Below, piece after piece: positions 36,021 through 44,623 of a stretch of DNA of 64,000 bases. Both the position numbers and the translations under genes were made by a program. The stretch comes from Streptomyces seoulensis. GTDB taxonomy: Bacteria; Actinomycetota; Actinomycetes; Streptomycetales; Streptomycetaceae. The notes under the pieces are model-generated. The model saw only the letters and a list, made by a program, of their open reading frames with translations, was not told the origin of the DNA and did no database searches. Where the stretch lies: the NCBI RefSeq assembly GCF_004328625.1, contig NZ_CP032229.1, positions 5,642,001-5,706,000 on the forward strand, written 5' to 3'. Positions within the stretch are counted from its first letter, which is position 1. Each line of letters begins with the position of its first letter.

Positions 36021-36884
36021 ATGCCGGAACTGCCCGAGGTAGAAGCGCTGAAGGACTTCCTCACCGAGCACCTGGCCGGACGCCGGGTGACCCGGGTGCA
36101 GCCGCTCGCCATCAGCGTGCTGAAGACCTACGATCCGCCGGTCACCGCCCTGGAGGGCACGGGGATCACGGCCGTGCGCCGGTACGGCAAGTTCCTCGAC
36201 CTCGAGAGCGACGGCGGGCTGCACCTGGTGACCCACCTGGCCCGCGCGGGCTGGCTGCACTGGCGTGACGCGGTGCCGGACGCCCCGCCGCGCCCCGGCA
36301 AGGGCCCGCTGGCGCTGCGCGTGGCGCTGGAGGGAGGCGAGGGCTTCGACCTGACCGAGGCCGGCACGCAGAAGCGGCTCGCGGTGTACGTGGTGCGCGA
36401 CCCGGCCGAGGTGCCGGGGATCGCCCGGCTGGGTCCCGACCCGCTCGCCGACGACTTCGACGAGGAGCGTTTCGCCGGGCTGCTGAAGAGCGAGCGGCGC
36501 CAGCTCAAGGGCACGCTGCGGGACCAGTCGCTGATCGCCGGGGTCGGCAACGCCTACAGCGACGAGATCCTGCACGCGGCGAAGATGTCCCCGTTCAAGC
36601 TGGCCGCCTCCCTCACCCCCGAGGAGACCACCCGTCTGTACACCGCGCTGCGCACCACCCTCACCGAGGCGGTCGAGCGCTCGCGGGGGATCGCGGCCGG
36701 GCGGCTGAAGGCGGAGAAGAAGAGCGGGCTGCGGGTGCACGGCCGTACCGGCGAGCCCTGCCCGGTGTGCGGGGACACCATCCGCGAGGTCTCCTTCAGC
36801 GACTCCTCGCTCCAGTACTGCCCCACCTGCCAGACCGGCGGCAAGCCGCTGGCCGACCGCAGGCTGTCCCGCCTGCTGAAGTGA
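36021..36884 (+). CDS. Fpg/Nei family DNA glycosylase
   Basis: 287 aa. It starts with the catalytic Pro-Glu (MPELPEVEALKDFL), the N-terminal nucleophile of the family after Met removal. The beta-sandwich, HLVTHLARAGWLHWRD and TEAGTQKRLAVYVVRDP are followed by the H2TH region GTLRDQSLIAGVGNAYSDEI. The C-terminal zinc finger is CPVCGDTIREVSF...YCPTCQ, a full four-Cys set. It removes oxidised bases and cuts the AP site. The Nei/Fpg choice is open; sequence leans to the actinobacterial Fpg-like group. Confidence 0.93.
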   Translation: MPELPEVEALKDFLTEHLAGRRVTRVQPLAISVLKTYDPPVTALEGTGITAVRRYGKFLDLESDGGLHLVTHLARAGWLHWRDAVPDAPPRPGKGPLALRVALEGGEGFDLTEAGTQKRLAVYVVRDPAEVPGIARLGPDPLADDFDEERFAGLLKSERRQLKGTLRDQSLIAGVGNAYSDEILHAAKMSPFKLAASLTPEETTRLYTALRTTLTEAVERSRGIAAGRLKAEKKSGLRVHGRTGEPCPVCGDTIREVSFSDSSLQYCPTCQTGGKPLADRRLSRLLK

Positions 36885-36894
36885 GCCGCGCCGG

Positions 36895-37548
36895 TCAGTG
36901 CGCGGGCAGGGTCACCAGCCGTTCGCCCTTGTCGGTGCGCACCTCGTAGTGGTCGATGTCGTCCGGTCCGAGCGAGGAGCCGGCCGTGGTCGACGTGGTG
37001 CCCTCGTCGTGCGCGCCGACGCTCCAGCCGCCCGCCACCTGCTCCGAGCCGTCCCGGCCGACCACGATCAGCCGGCAGGAGTGCGGACCGGCGCTGTCCC
37101 GCACCTCCAGCCGCAGCCCGCTGCCCCAGCCCTCGCCCTCGGTGGTGACCCGCGCCCACACCCCGGTGCCCGGATCGGTCGCCGCGGTGACGCGGGACTC
37201 GGGCTGGCCGTGCCCGGCGAAGGCCATCACCGCGGGCCCGGCCACCGCCAGCACCACCGAGGCCGCGAGCCCGTAGAGGACTCTGCGCCGCCGGGCCCGG
37301 TGGCGTACGGTGATCTCGCCGAGCAGCCGGTCCAGCATGCGGGGGCCGGGCTGGGCCAGGGCGGGCACGAAGGCGGGCGTCGCCTCCCGGTACAGCATCA
37401 ACTGCCGTGCCGTAGGGCCGAATTCGGTCGCGTCGGTCGCGCACCGGGGGCACTCGGCGAGGTGGTCCTCGAAGCGGAAGGTCTCCGCCTCGTCCAGCAC
37501 GCCGAGCGCGTACGCGCCGACGGCGCGATGCCTTTCCAGGGACCTCAT
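36895..37548 (-). CDS. Zinc-finger anti-sigma factor (membrane)
   Basis: 217 aa. The N-terminal ZAS zinc motif is HRAVGAYALGVLDEAETFRF then EDHLAECPRCAT, i.e. His-x3-Cys-x2-Cys. A single membrane helix lies at about residues 90-110 (VLYGLAASVVLAVAGPAVMA). The outer C-terminal part (GSGLRLEVRDSAGPHSCRLI, GGWSVGAHDEG) is a small sensor-like domain. It should hold a cognate ECF sigma factor in the cytoplasm. The sigma gene at 38394 on the same strand, with one gene between, is the obvious partner. Confidence 0.9.
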   Translation of the reverse strand: MRSLERHRAVGAYALGVLDEAETFRFEDHLAECPRCATDATEFGPTARQLMLYREATPAFVPALAQPGPRMLDRLLGEITVRHRARRRRVLYGLAASVVLAVAGPAVMAFAGHGQPESRVTAATDPGTGVWARVTTEGEGWGSGLRLEVRDSAGPHSCRLIVVGRDGSEQVAGGWSVGAHDEGTTSTTAGSSLGPDDIDHYEVRTDKGERLVTLPAH

Positions 37549-37743
37549 GCCGAATCCTCGTGCCTATGGGTGCGGGTGGGGTTACGCGGTGCACCCATTG
37601 GTACGCACCGGACGCCGGAATCACTCAAGCCGCACGCAGAAACCCGATGGGGATTCGGAGCGGCCGGGGCCCCGGATTGGTCCGAGTTCCGACTGGCCGG
37701 AAAAGCGCCGGGTTTGGTGCCCGGGGCGGGCCCGGAACAGGGC

Positions 37744-38259
37744 TCAGAACAGATGGATGGCCAGGTGTCCGAGCGGCAGGCCGAGCTGCCAGGCCGGGGT
37801 CCACACCTTCGGCCCGTCGTCCTCGCCCCAGGGCGCGCCGCCGCCCGGCACCGCGTCCAGGTCGGGCGCGAGCAGCTCGGTCTCCTCCAGCCAGCGCCAG
37901 GCGTCCCCCGCGAGCGCCAGGTCCGGGTCGGGAGTCTTTGAGGTGGCCGCCTGCGCGGTGCGTTCGGCCATCCGGCCGCCGATCCACTCCCGCCACGGCT
38001 GGTCGTACGCCGTCAGCGACAGCCAGTTCTCCAGCTGCGAGACGACCCGGGTCGCGGAGAGTTCGCCCTCGGTGTCGGACAGGAAGACGGTGAGTGCCAG
38101 CGCGTCCCGGCCCGCCCGGAACTCGAAGGACGTCGGTGGCATCAGATCGCCGGTGCGCAGCAGCTCGTCGGCGATGTACTCGGCGTAGAACCAGGCCATC
38201 GGGACGGTGAGTTCACCGCCGCCGGCGCCGCTCGTGTGCTCGTGACCTCTGTGGAGCAT
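37744..38259 (-). CDS. Conserved hypothetical protein between sigma and anti-sigma genes
   Basis: 171 aa from ATG 38259. I do not recognise a domain. The sequence is a soluble acidic protein with AWFYAEYIADELLRTGDLMP, SFEFRAGRDALALTVFLSDT, LENWLSLTAYDQPWREW and a Trp-rich end (WTPAWQLGLPLGHLAIHLF). No signal or membrane segment. It sits between the ECF sigma gene and its anti-sigma on the same strand, which suggests it is part of that regulon or modulates it. The start could be a few codons later, at MAWFY. Confidence 0.7.
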   Translation of the reverse strand: MLHRGHEHTSGAGGGELTVPMAWFYAEYIADELLRTGDLMPPTSFEFRAGRDALALTVFLSDTEGELSATRVVSQLENWLSLTAYDQPWREWIGGRMAERTAQAATSKTPDPDLALAGDAWRWLEETELLAPDLDAVPGGGAPWGEDDGPKVWTPAWQLGLPLGHLAIHLF

Positions 38260-38393
38260 CCCTGCCTGCCTTCCTCCGGTGCGTGCGCGTCGCCCGAACC
38301 CGGCCCCCGCCCGGAACACGGATGAGGACAGCTCATGGCCCCGACGGGGGTCACGGCAAGGCGCTTTACCGAGGCTTGACCCGGCACCCGGTT

Positions 38394-38939
38394 TCACCGC
38401 AGGTCAGTCGCGTATCCCGGAAGAACCTGGCGCAGGGCACGCAGCGCGTAGTACGCGCGGGACTTCACGGTACCGGGTGGAATGCCCAGGATCTCGGCGG
38501 CCTCCGCCACGCTGGCCCCGCGGAAGTACACGAGTACCAGTACGTCACGGTGGTGCGGAGTGAGTGTCTTCACAGCCTCGCGCACATCGAGCGCGGCGGC
38601 GGCCCGCTCGGCGTGGTCGGCGGTCACGCGCGCGGTCTCCGGCACCTCGTCCACCACCTCGGGCGGCCGGGCCCGCCGCGCCCGCCGGGCGTCTATCGCC
38701 AGGCGCCGGGCGACGGTCAGCAGCCAGGGGCGGGCCGAGGCGAAGTTCTCGGCGCGCAGCGCCTCGGGGTGCTGCCAGGCCCGTACGAGGGTCTCCTGCA
38801 CCAGATCCTCGGCGCGCTGGCGGTCCCCGTCGCTCAGCCGCAGCAGCAGCGCGAAGAGGGGCCGCCCGTGCTCCCGCGCCAGCGCGGCGAGTTCGTGCTC
38901 GGCGGTCGTCGTCCCTGGGGCAGTGGTCCCGGCCGTCAT
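38394..38939 (-). CDS. ECF RNA polymerase sigma factor
   Basis: 181 aa from ATG 38939. Region 2 reads LSDGDRQRAEDLVQETLVRA then WQHPEALRAENFASARPWLL, with the -10 binding helix. Region 4 is LTPHHRDVLVLVYFRGASVA then EAAEILGIPPGTVKSRAYYA, a classic -35 recognition HTH. No extra C-terminal domain. Together with the membrane anti-sigma factor downstream it forms a signal unit. The sigma regulon is unknown, though its own promoter would be a first target. Confidence 0.94.
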   Translation of the reverse strand: MTAGTTAPGTTTAEHELAALAREHGRPLFALLLRLSDGDRQRAEDLVQETLVRAWQHPEALRAENFASARPWLLTVARRLAIDARRARRARPPEVVDEVPETARVTADHAERAAAALDVREAVKTLTPHHRDVLVLVYFRGASVAEAAEILGIPPGTVKSRAYYALRALRQVLPGYATDLR

Positions 38940-39117
38940 GGCCGTATGGCAGCGCAGCCCGCCCCCCGGCGACACCCCGCGCGCACGCCGGTGCGACGGG
39001 CGGTCGCCAGGGCTCGGTGAGCGGTCGGACGAACGGTCACCGGGCGGCCCGGCAGCACCGGATGGGCTAGGGGCTGTTTGCGCGGGTGGTCAGCTTCATA
39101 CCCATATGCCCGTCAGA

Positions 39118-39140
39118 ACTTGTCTGTCAATACGACAAGT
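39118..39140. promoter_or_regulatory. 23-bp inverted repeat upstream of CapA-like gene
   Basis: ACTTGTC (39118-39124) and GACAAGT (39134-39140) form a perfect 7-bp dyad with 9-nt spacing, 28 bp before the start codon of the next gene. The surroundings are AT-rich for this genome. It could be a repressor site overlapping the promoter, or a stable stem in the leader. No regulator gene is adjacent apart from the ECF sigma factor. Confidence 0.5.
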
Positions 39141-39167
39141 CCCCTCCGGCAATCCTGGGGTGAGTTG

Positions 39168-40268
39168 ATGATCGGACGCAGGCATCAGGTGGCCCTCGCG
39201 CTGACCGCCGTGCTCGCGGCGGTGGCCGCCTGCCAGCATCAGGACCGGGCCGGGTCCGGCGCCGGGCAGCCCGCGCCGGGCGCCGGGAAGGGCTTCACGC
39301 TCGTCGCCGCCGGCGGGGTCCAGCCGTACGCATCCGCCGCCGACCGGGCGGGCTTCGACGCCTCCGGCGGCGGGCACGACTTCCGCCCCATGCTCGCCGG
39401 GGCCCGCCCGGCGGTCTCCGGCGCCGACCTGGCGCTGTGTCACCTGGAGCCGGTCCAGGGCGCCGACGGCGACCCGGCCGTCACCGCGCTGCCCCCGCTG
39501 GCCCAGGGCCTCGCCGCCACCGGCTACGACAGCTGCTCCACCGCCTCCCCGCAGGCCGACGGCGCCGCGATCACCCGCACCCTGAACGCCCTCGACCAGG
39601 CGGGCGTCCGGCACGCCGGGACCTCCCGCACCGACACCGAGGCCCGCACCGTCACCCTGCTGCGCGCGGGTACCGCCAAGGTCGCGCATCTGTCGTACGC
39701 CTACGACACCACCGGGCAGTCCGGGGCGGTGGACCCGGCCGACGCGGGCCGGATCGCCGCCGCCGCGCGGGCCGCCCGGAAGGCGGGCGCCGACGTGGTG
39801 GTGCTCTCCGTCAACTGGGGCTCCGCAGGCCAGGACACGCCGGACGCCGGACAGATCACCCTCGCCAAGCAGCTCACAGCCGCCAAGTCCGGCGGGCGCC
39901 CCGACATCGACCTCGTCCTCGGCGACCACACCCAGGTGCCCCAGCCGTACGAGAAGGTCAACGGCACCTGGGTGGTCTTCGGGCTGGGCGACCAGATCGC
40001 GGACGGCGGCGCCGGTGCGGGGGAGTGGCGCGGCAACGAGTCCACCCTCGCCCGCTTCACCTTCGCCCCGCCGGTCAAGCCCGGCGCCCGCTGGGAGGTG
40101 CGCCGCGCCGAGTTCCTGCCCCAGGTGTACGACCTCGACGCCGGCCGTGCCATCGACGTGAACCGGGCCGTCACCGCGGGCGCCGACCTCGCCGCCACCC
40201 GCGACCGGGTACGGAACACCGTACTGAGCCGGGGCGCGGCCAAGGCCGGGCTCACCATGGGGCAGTGA
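39168..40268 (+). CDS. CapA-like (poly-gamma-glutamate synthesis type) lipoprotein
   Basis: 366 aa from ATG 39168. The lipobox is VAAC-Q at residue 19 (VALALTAVLAAVAACQHQ), so it is an outer-face lipoprotein. It has the fold pattern of CapA/PgsA: FTLVAAGGVQPYASAADRAG, LCHLEPVQGADGDP, GLAATGYDSCSTA, SYAYDTTGQ, VVLSVNWGS and LGDHTQVPQPYEKVNGTWVV ending FGLGDQIAD. In CapA enzymes the conserved N-x-E and GxHPH residues bind metal; here they are HLEPV and GDHTQ, so metal binding and activity may be altered. No capsule genes are nearby. Confidence 0.82.
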   Translation: MIGRRHQVALALTAVLAAVAACQHQDRAGSGAGQPAPGAGKGFTLVAAGGVQPYASAADRAGFDASGGGHDFRPMLAGARPAVSGADLALCHLEPVQGADGDPAVTALPPLAQGLAATGYDSCSTASPQADGAAITRTLNALDQAGVRHAGTSRTDTEARTVTLLRAGTAKVAHLSYAYDTTGQSGAVDPADAGRIAAAARAARKAGADVVVLSVNWGSAGQDTPDAGQITLAKQLTAAKSGGRPDIDLVLGDHTQVPQPYEKVNGTWVVFGLGDQIADGGAGAGEWRGNESTLARFTFAPPVKPGARWEVRRAEFLPQVYDLDAGRAIDVNRAVTAGADLAATRDRVRNTVLSRGAAKAGLTMGQ

Positions 40269-41690
40269 TCACTCGGCGGGCGTCCGCCGGGCCAGCGCCG
40301 AGTGCCGGTAGGAGTAGCCGAAGTAGACGACACAGCCGATCAGGAACCAGACGGCGAACCGCACCCAGGTCTCCCACTCCAGGAAGGTGACCAGCCAGAG
40401 CGAGAACAGCGCGCCGAGCGCCGGGATGAACGGCATCAGCGGGGTACGGAAGCCGCGTGGCAGGTCCGGCTGCCGGTAGCGCAGCACGATCACCGCCACG
40501 CACACCACCACGAACGCCAGCAGGATGCCGATGTTGGTCAGCTCGGCCGCCTCGCCGATCGGCACGAACCCGGCGATCGCGGCCGCCCCGACGCCCACGA
40601 TCCAGGTCACCCGGGTGGGCACGTGCCGGGTCGGGTGCGTCTTGGCGAACCAGCGGGGCAGCAGCCCGTCGCGGGCCATCGAGAACCAGACCCGGGTGAC
40701 GCCCAGCATGAAGGTGAACATCACCGTGAGGATGCCGATGATCGCGCCCACCGCGATGACATCGGCGAGACCGCCGAGGCCCACCGACTTGAAGGCCGAG
40801 GAGAACCCGCTCTCCGGGTCGATGTCCTTGTAGTTCTGCATGCCGGTCAGCACCAGGCAGGCCGCCACGTACAGCACCATCGAGATGATCAGCGAGTAGA
40901 TGATCGCCTTCGGCATGTGCTTCTGGGCGTCCTTGGACTCCTCGGCCGCCGTCGACATCGCGTCGTAGCCGAACACGGCGAAGAACACGGTGGCCGCGCC
41001 GGTGAAGGCGCCGCTGATGCCGAAGGGGAAGAAGGGGTGGTAGTTCGCGGTGTTGATGTGGAAGAAGCCCACCGCGATCACCAGCAGCACCACCAGTACC
41101 TTCAGCGCCACCACGAACGTCTCGAACCGGGCCGCGCTCTTCATGCCCAGGTTCAGCAGCCACGCGATCAGCACGCACAGGATCGCCGCGAACAGGTCGA
41201 CCCGGTGCCCCGCGCCGGTGCCGGGCGCGCCCAGCATCCACGCGGGCAGGTCGGCGCCCGCCTCCTCCACCAGGAAGCTGAAGTAGCCGGAGATGCCGAT
41301 GGCGACCACCGCCACGATCGCGGTGTACTCCAGCAGCAGGTCCCACCCGATGAACCAGCCCACGAACTCGCCCAGCACCGCGTACCCGTAGGTGTACGCC
41401 GATCCCGCTTTCGGGATCATGCCCGCGAACTCGGCGTACGACAGCGCCGCGCAGGCGCTCGCGAAACCGGCGATCAGGAACGACACCACCACGGCCGGCC
41501 CGGCCTTGCCGTTGGCGACCGTGCCGGCGAGCGTGAAGATGCCCGCGCCGATGATGCCGCCCACCCCGATCGCGGTGAGCTGCCACAGGCCGAGCGAACG
41601 GGTCAGACCGCCCTCGCCCGTGTCGGACTCCTCGATGTGTTCAATGGGTTTGCGACGGAGAATCCCCTCACCCGAACGGATCTTGGCCAC
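40269..41690 (-). CDS. APC-superfamily amino acid permease (CAT type)
   Basis: 473 aa from GTG 41690 with GAAGAGG 8 nt upstream. Twelve or more membrane segments begin with LGLWQLTAIGVGGIIGAGIF. Consensus parts include GMIPKAGSAYTYGYAVLGEF, WDLLLEYTAIVAVVAIGISG, FFAVFGYDAMSTAAEESKDA and LLPRWFAKTHPTRHVPTRVT. It resembles YfnA/cationic amino acid transporters. It moves an amino acid with H+; the substrate cannot be read from sequence. It lies immediately beside the CapA-like gene, convergent, with no gap. Confidence 0.93.
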   Translation of the reverse strand: MAKIRSGEGILRRKPIEHIEESDTGEGGLTRSLGLWQLTAIGVGGIIGAGIFTLAGTVANGKAGPAVVVSFLIAGFASACAALSYAEFAGMIPKAGSAYTYGYAVLGEFVGWFIGWDLLLEYTAIVAVVAIGISGYFSFLVEEAGADLPAWMLGAPGTGAGHRVDLFAAILCVLIAWLLNLGMKSAARFETFVVALKVLVVLLVIAVGFFHINTANYHPFFPFGISGAFTGAATVFFAVFGYDAMSTAAEESKDAQKHMPKAIIYSLIISMVLYVAACLVLTGMQNYKDIDPESGFSSAFKSVGLGGLADVIAVGAIIGILTVMFTFMLGVTRVWFSMARDGLLPRWFAKTHPTRHVPTRVTWIVGVGAAAIAGFVPIGEAAELTNIGILLAFVVVCVAVIVLRYRQPDLPRGFRTPLMPFIPALGALFSLWLVTFLEWETWVRFAVWFLIGCVVYFGYSYRHSALARRTPAE

Positions 41691-41780
41691 ACGCCTCACC
41701 TCTTCCCCGGCGGCAAACGGCTGACGGCGGATCATGATGGCTCAGGGGCGGCCCGTTCGGAAGGCGCCACGCACGACCGC

Positions 41781-42704
41781 TCAGGTCACGGCCCAGTCCG
41801 GGACCCAGGTGCCAAGGGGGCGCGGCGCACCGGACCCGCCGGTCAGATGCGTGCGCAGCGCGGTCAGGGCCGGGTGCGCGTTGGCCCGGTCCCAGATCAG
41901 GGAGTGCGGATAGACCGGGGTCGGATCGGTGATCGGGATCAGCCGCAGGTCGCGCCCGGCGTGCCGGGGGTGCTCCCCCATGAAGGTGGCCAGCTCCGGT
42001 GACCCGGCGATCCGCTCCAGCATCGCCGCGCTGCCGAAGTTGGGGCCGGCCGAGTCGATGGTGAGCCCGAACTCCGCCGCCAGCGAGGCGTAGTAGGCGG
42101 CCCACTCGACGCCCTCCACGATGCTCGGCATCCAGATCCGGTGCCCGGCCAGCTCGGCGGGGGTCACCGACTCGGCGTCGGCCAAGGCGTGCTCCGGGCC
42201 GGTGAGCAGATACAGCGGCTCGTCCAGCACCCGGGCGCTCGCCAGGCTCTCCGGCAGCCGCCGGCCCGGCATGCCGACCGCGCGGAAGGTCGCGTCGACC
42301 CGGCCCGCCCGCACGGCGGCGACGGCGCTGTCCGCGTCGAACAGCGTGACCACGTCCAGCTCCACCCCCGGATGCGCCTCGTGGAAGCCGCGCAGCAGGA
42401 CGGCCGGGGCGACCCGGGGGCCGATCACGTCCACCCGGAGCGCCCGGCGGCCCGGCCGGACCGAGGCGGCCGCCCGCTCCTCGGCCAGCAGCAGCGCCCG
42501 CGCGTGCGGCAGGAACGCCCGCCCGTCCAGCGTCGGTTCGGCGCCCCGCGCGGTCCGGGTGAACAGCCGCACCCCGAGGTCCCGTTCCAGCGCGGCGATC
42601 CGCTTGGAGACGGCCTGCTGGGTGACGGCGAGCACGGCGGCCGCCTCCTGGAACTGCCCCGCGTCCGCCACGGCGACGAAGGTGCGTACGGCCTTGAGGT
42701 CCAT
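41781..42704 (-). CDS. LysR family transcriptional regulator
   Basis: 307 aa starting at ATG 42704 (MDLKAVRTFVAVADAGQFQE). The HTH is AAAVLAVTQQAVSKRIAALE followed by RDLGVRLFTR, classic LysR. The effector domain (RALRVDVIGPRVAPAVLLRG) is type 2 periplasmic binding-like. It is divergent from an MFS exporter gene 109 bp away. A dyad ACAACC-GGT-GGTTGT lies between them, so it most likely controls that transporter and itself. Confidence 0.92.
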   Translation of the reverse strand: MDLKAVRTFVAVADAGQFQEAAAVLAVTQQAVSKRIAALERDLGVRLFTRTARGAEPTLDGRAFLPHARALLLAEERAAASVRPGRRALRVDVIGPRVAPAVLLRGFHEAHPGVELDVVTLFDADSAVAAVRAGRVDATFRAVGMPGRRLPESLASARVLDEPLYLLTGPEHALADAESVTPAELAGHRIWMPSIVEGVEWAAYYASLAAEFGLTIDSAGPNFGSAAMLERIAGSPELATFMGEHPRHAGRDLRLIPITDPTPVYPHSLIWDRANAHPALTALRTHLTGGSGAPRPLGTWVPDWAVT

Positions 42705-42722
42705 GGCGGACAGGGTAGCGCT

Positions 42723-42758
42723 ACAACCGGTGGTTGTGTCGACGAGGGGTTTGGTTGT
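42723..42758. promoter_or_regulatory. LysR-MFS intergenic operator with three half-sites
   Basis: ACAACC (42723-42728) and GGTTGT (42732-42737) form a perfect dyad with a 3-nt centre. A third GGTTGT lies at 42753-42758, 21 bp (two helical turns) from the second. This fits a regulator that binds a recognition site plus an activation half-site near the promoter. Confidence 0.6.
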
Positions 42759-42813
42759 TTGCTCCCGCCGTATCCGGGCCGATTTCATAACTCCGGTCAA
42801 CGGGAGGTTGTGC

Positions 42814-44070
42814 GTGAAGCTGGGGTCGCGGTTCGGATGGCTGTGGGCGGCGTACGCCGTGAGCGCGGCCGGGACCTGGCTGGCGTTCGACGCCTTCGCC
42901 CTGATCGCGCTTCTCGTGCTGCACGCGGGCCCCGCCCAGGTGGCGCTGCTGGCCTCCGCCGGACCGGCCGTGGGCGCGCTGCTCGCGGTGCCGCTCGGAC
43001 CCTGGATGGAGTTCCGCCGCAAGCGTCCCGTCATGATCCTGGCGGATCTGGTCCGGTGCGCCGCCCTGCTCGCCGTCCCCGCCGCCCACTTCCTCGGCGT
43101 GCTCGGCTTCGGCCAGCTGCTGCTCGTCTCCATGGTCGTGGCCGCCGCCGACCTCACCTTCACCGCGGCCTCCGGCGCCCATCTGAAGAGCCTCGTACCG
43201 CGTGCCGGGCTGCTCACCGCCACCAGCAGGTTCGAGTCCACCACCTGGACCGCCACGGTGCTCGGACCCCCGCTGGGCGGCGCCGCCGTCGGCCTGTTCG
43301 GGCCCGTGGTGACGGTCGCCGCCAACGCCCTCAGCTTCCTGCTGTCCGCCCTCGGCATCCGCGCCATCAAGGGCCCCGAGACCGCCCCGGAACGGCCGCC
43401 CCGCGACCCTTCACGCCCGCGCGCCGCCGACCTCCTCGACGGCTGGCGGCACCTGCTCACCAGCCGCGAGCTGCGTCCGCTGTTCCTCAACACGGTCGCG
43501 GTGAACGGCCTGATCATGGCCCAGGCCCCGCTGCTCGCCGTCCTGATGCTCGGCCCGCTCGGCTTCCAACCCTGGCAGTACGGTCTTGCCTTCGCCGTGC
43601 CCTGCCTGGGCGGCCTCCTCGGCTCCCGGCTCGCCCGCCCGCTCGCCGCCCGGTACGGCAGGCGCCGGGTGCTGCTCGTCTCGGGCGTGCTGCGGGCCTG
43701 CTGGCCGCTGGGGCTGGCCTTCGTCCGGCCCGGCGTGCCCGGCCTGGTCCTCGTCATGGCGGTCGAGCTGGGCCTGATCACCTGCGCGAGCGTGTTCACC
43801 CCGGTGCTCGCCGCCGAGCGGCTGGAGCGCACCCCGGACGACCGGGTCGCCCGTACGCTCTCCGCCTGGTCGGTCTCCACCAGGACCGGTACGGCCGCGC
43901 TGACCGCACTGTGGGGCCTGATGGCCTCGCTCACCGGCCCGCGCACCGCCATCGCCGCGGCCGGGGTGCTGCTCCTGGCGACCGCGCCGATGCTGCGGTC
44001 CCTCGCTACGGGACGACGGTCACCGGCCAGCGTCCCGCCTTCACCAGCCGGACCGCCACCGAGCCGATGA
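42814..44070 (+). CDS. MFS transporter
   Basis: 418 aa from GTG 42814, with GGGAGG 6 nt upstream. Twelve membrane segments are apparent (WLWAAYAVSAAGTWLAFDAF at the start; LLASAGPAVGALLAVPLGPW). The loop RRKRPVMILADLVRCAALLA matches the MFS motif after TM2. A C-terminal cytosolic tail is Pro/Ser-rich. It overlaps the convergent USP gene by 65 nt. Divergent from LysR; probably a drug or metabolite exporter. Confidence 0.88.
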   Translation: MKLGSRFGWLWAAYAVSAAGTWLAFDAFALIALLVLHAGPAQVALLASAGPAVGALLAVPLGPWMEFRRKRPVMILADLVRCAALLAVPAAHFLGVLGFGQLLLVSMVVAAADLTFTAASGAHLKSLVPRAGLLTATSRFESTTWTATVLGPPLGGAAVGLFGPVVTVAANALSFLLSALGIRAIKGPETAPERPPRDPSRPRAADLLDGWRHLLTSRELRPLFLNTVAVNGLIMAQAPLLAVLMLGPLGFQPWQYGLAFAVPCLGGLLGSRLARPLAARYGRRRVLLVSGVLRACWPLGLAFVRPGVPGLVLVMAVELGLITCASVFTPVLAAERLERTPDDRVARTLSAWSVSTRTGTAALTALWGLMASLTGPRTAIAAAGVLLLATAPMLRSLATGRRSPASVPPSPAGPPPSR

Positions 44071-44479
44071 TCCGGTGGCCGGCCTGCTCCGAGGCGCCGA
44101 CGACCACCGCGTCCGCCTTCAGCTCGTCGGCCGCCTGGACCAGGCCGTTGAAGGGGTCGCCGCGGAAGGTGTGGAACTCCCAGCGCACCTCGAATATCCC
44201 CTTCACCCGCTCCGCCGCCTCCCTGATCTGCGCGATCAGGTCCTCGGCGATCTCGTCCGTGGCCTGCGCCACCGGCACCCCGAGCGCCGCCCCGGCCGCC
44301 AGCACCGGCTGCACGTACACCACCGCCAGCAGCGCCCCCTGCCGCCGGGCCAGACCGCCCGCGTACGCGGCCGCCCGCAGCGAGGAGTCGGAGCCGTCCA
44401 CGCCGACGACGATGACCTTGGGACCGTCCGTGCCCCGCTCGAACCGGTGCCGCTCGTGCTCTGCCTGCTGTTCCGTCAC
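44006..44479 (-). CDS. Universal stress protein (UspA family)
   Basis: 157 aa from GTG 44479. The fold shows KVIVVGVDGSDSSLRAAAYA, the ATP-loop G-x2-G-x9-G(S/T) region as VVGASEQAGHRIIGSVAVRL, and VKAGRWPVTVVP at the end. It is the small single-domain Usp that binds ATP and is induced by stress. The 3' end overlaps the MFS gene by 65 nt in the convergent direction. The start could lie a few codons downstream, as there is no strong ribosome site. Confidence 0.9.
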   Translation of the reverse strand: MTEQQAEHERHRFERGTDGPKVIVVGVDGSDSSLRAAAYAGGLARRQGALLAVVYVQPVLAAGAALGVPVAQATDEIAEDLIAQIREAAERVKGIFEVRWEFHTFRGDPFNGLVQAADELKADAVVVGASEQAGHRIIGSVAVRLVKAGRWPVTVVP

Positions 44480-44623
44480 GGCGGTGAGGCTATCGGAAGC
44501 GGCCGTTCCGTCCAGAGGACGGGCAGGAGTGCCCCCGGAAACGCGCCGCCGACCGGGTGGAACGGACCCGCCGCACCGGTGTCGGTGCGGTGCGGCGCGG
44601 GGTCGGGGGGCGACTGATGGTTC

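Noticed and set aside
41781..43952. 723-aa minus-strand frame over LysR and the MFS gene
   Set aside because: Only the last 307 residues are a real LysR protein; the rest is antisense to the MFS gene.
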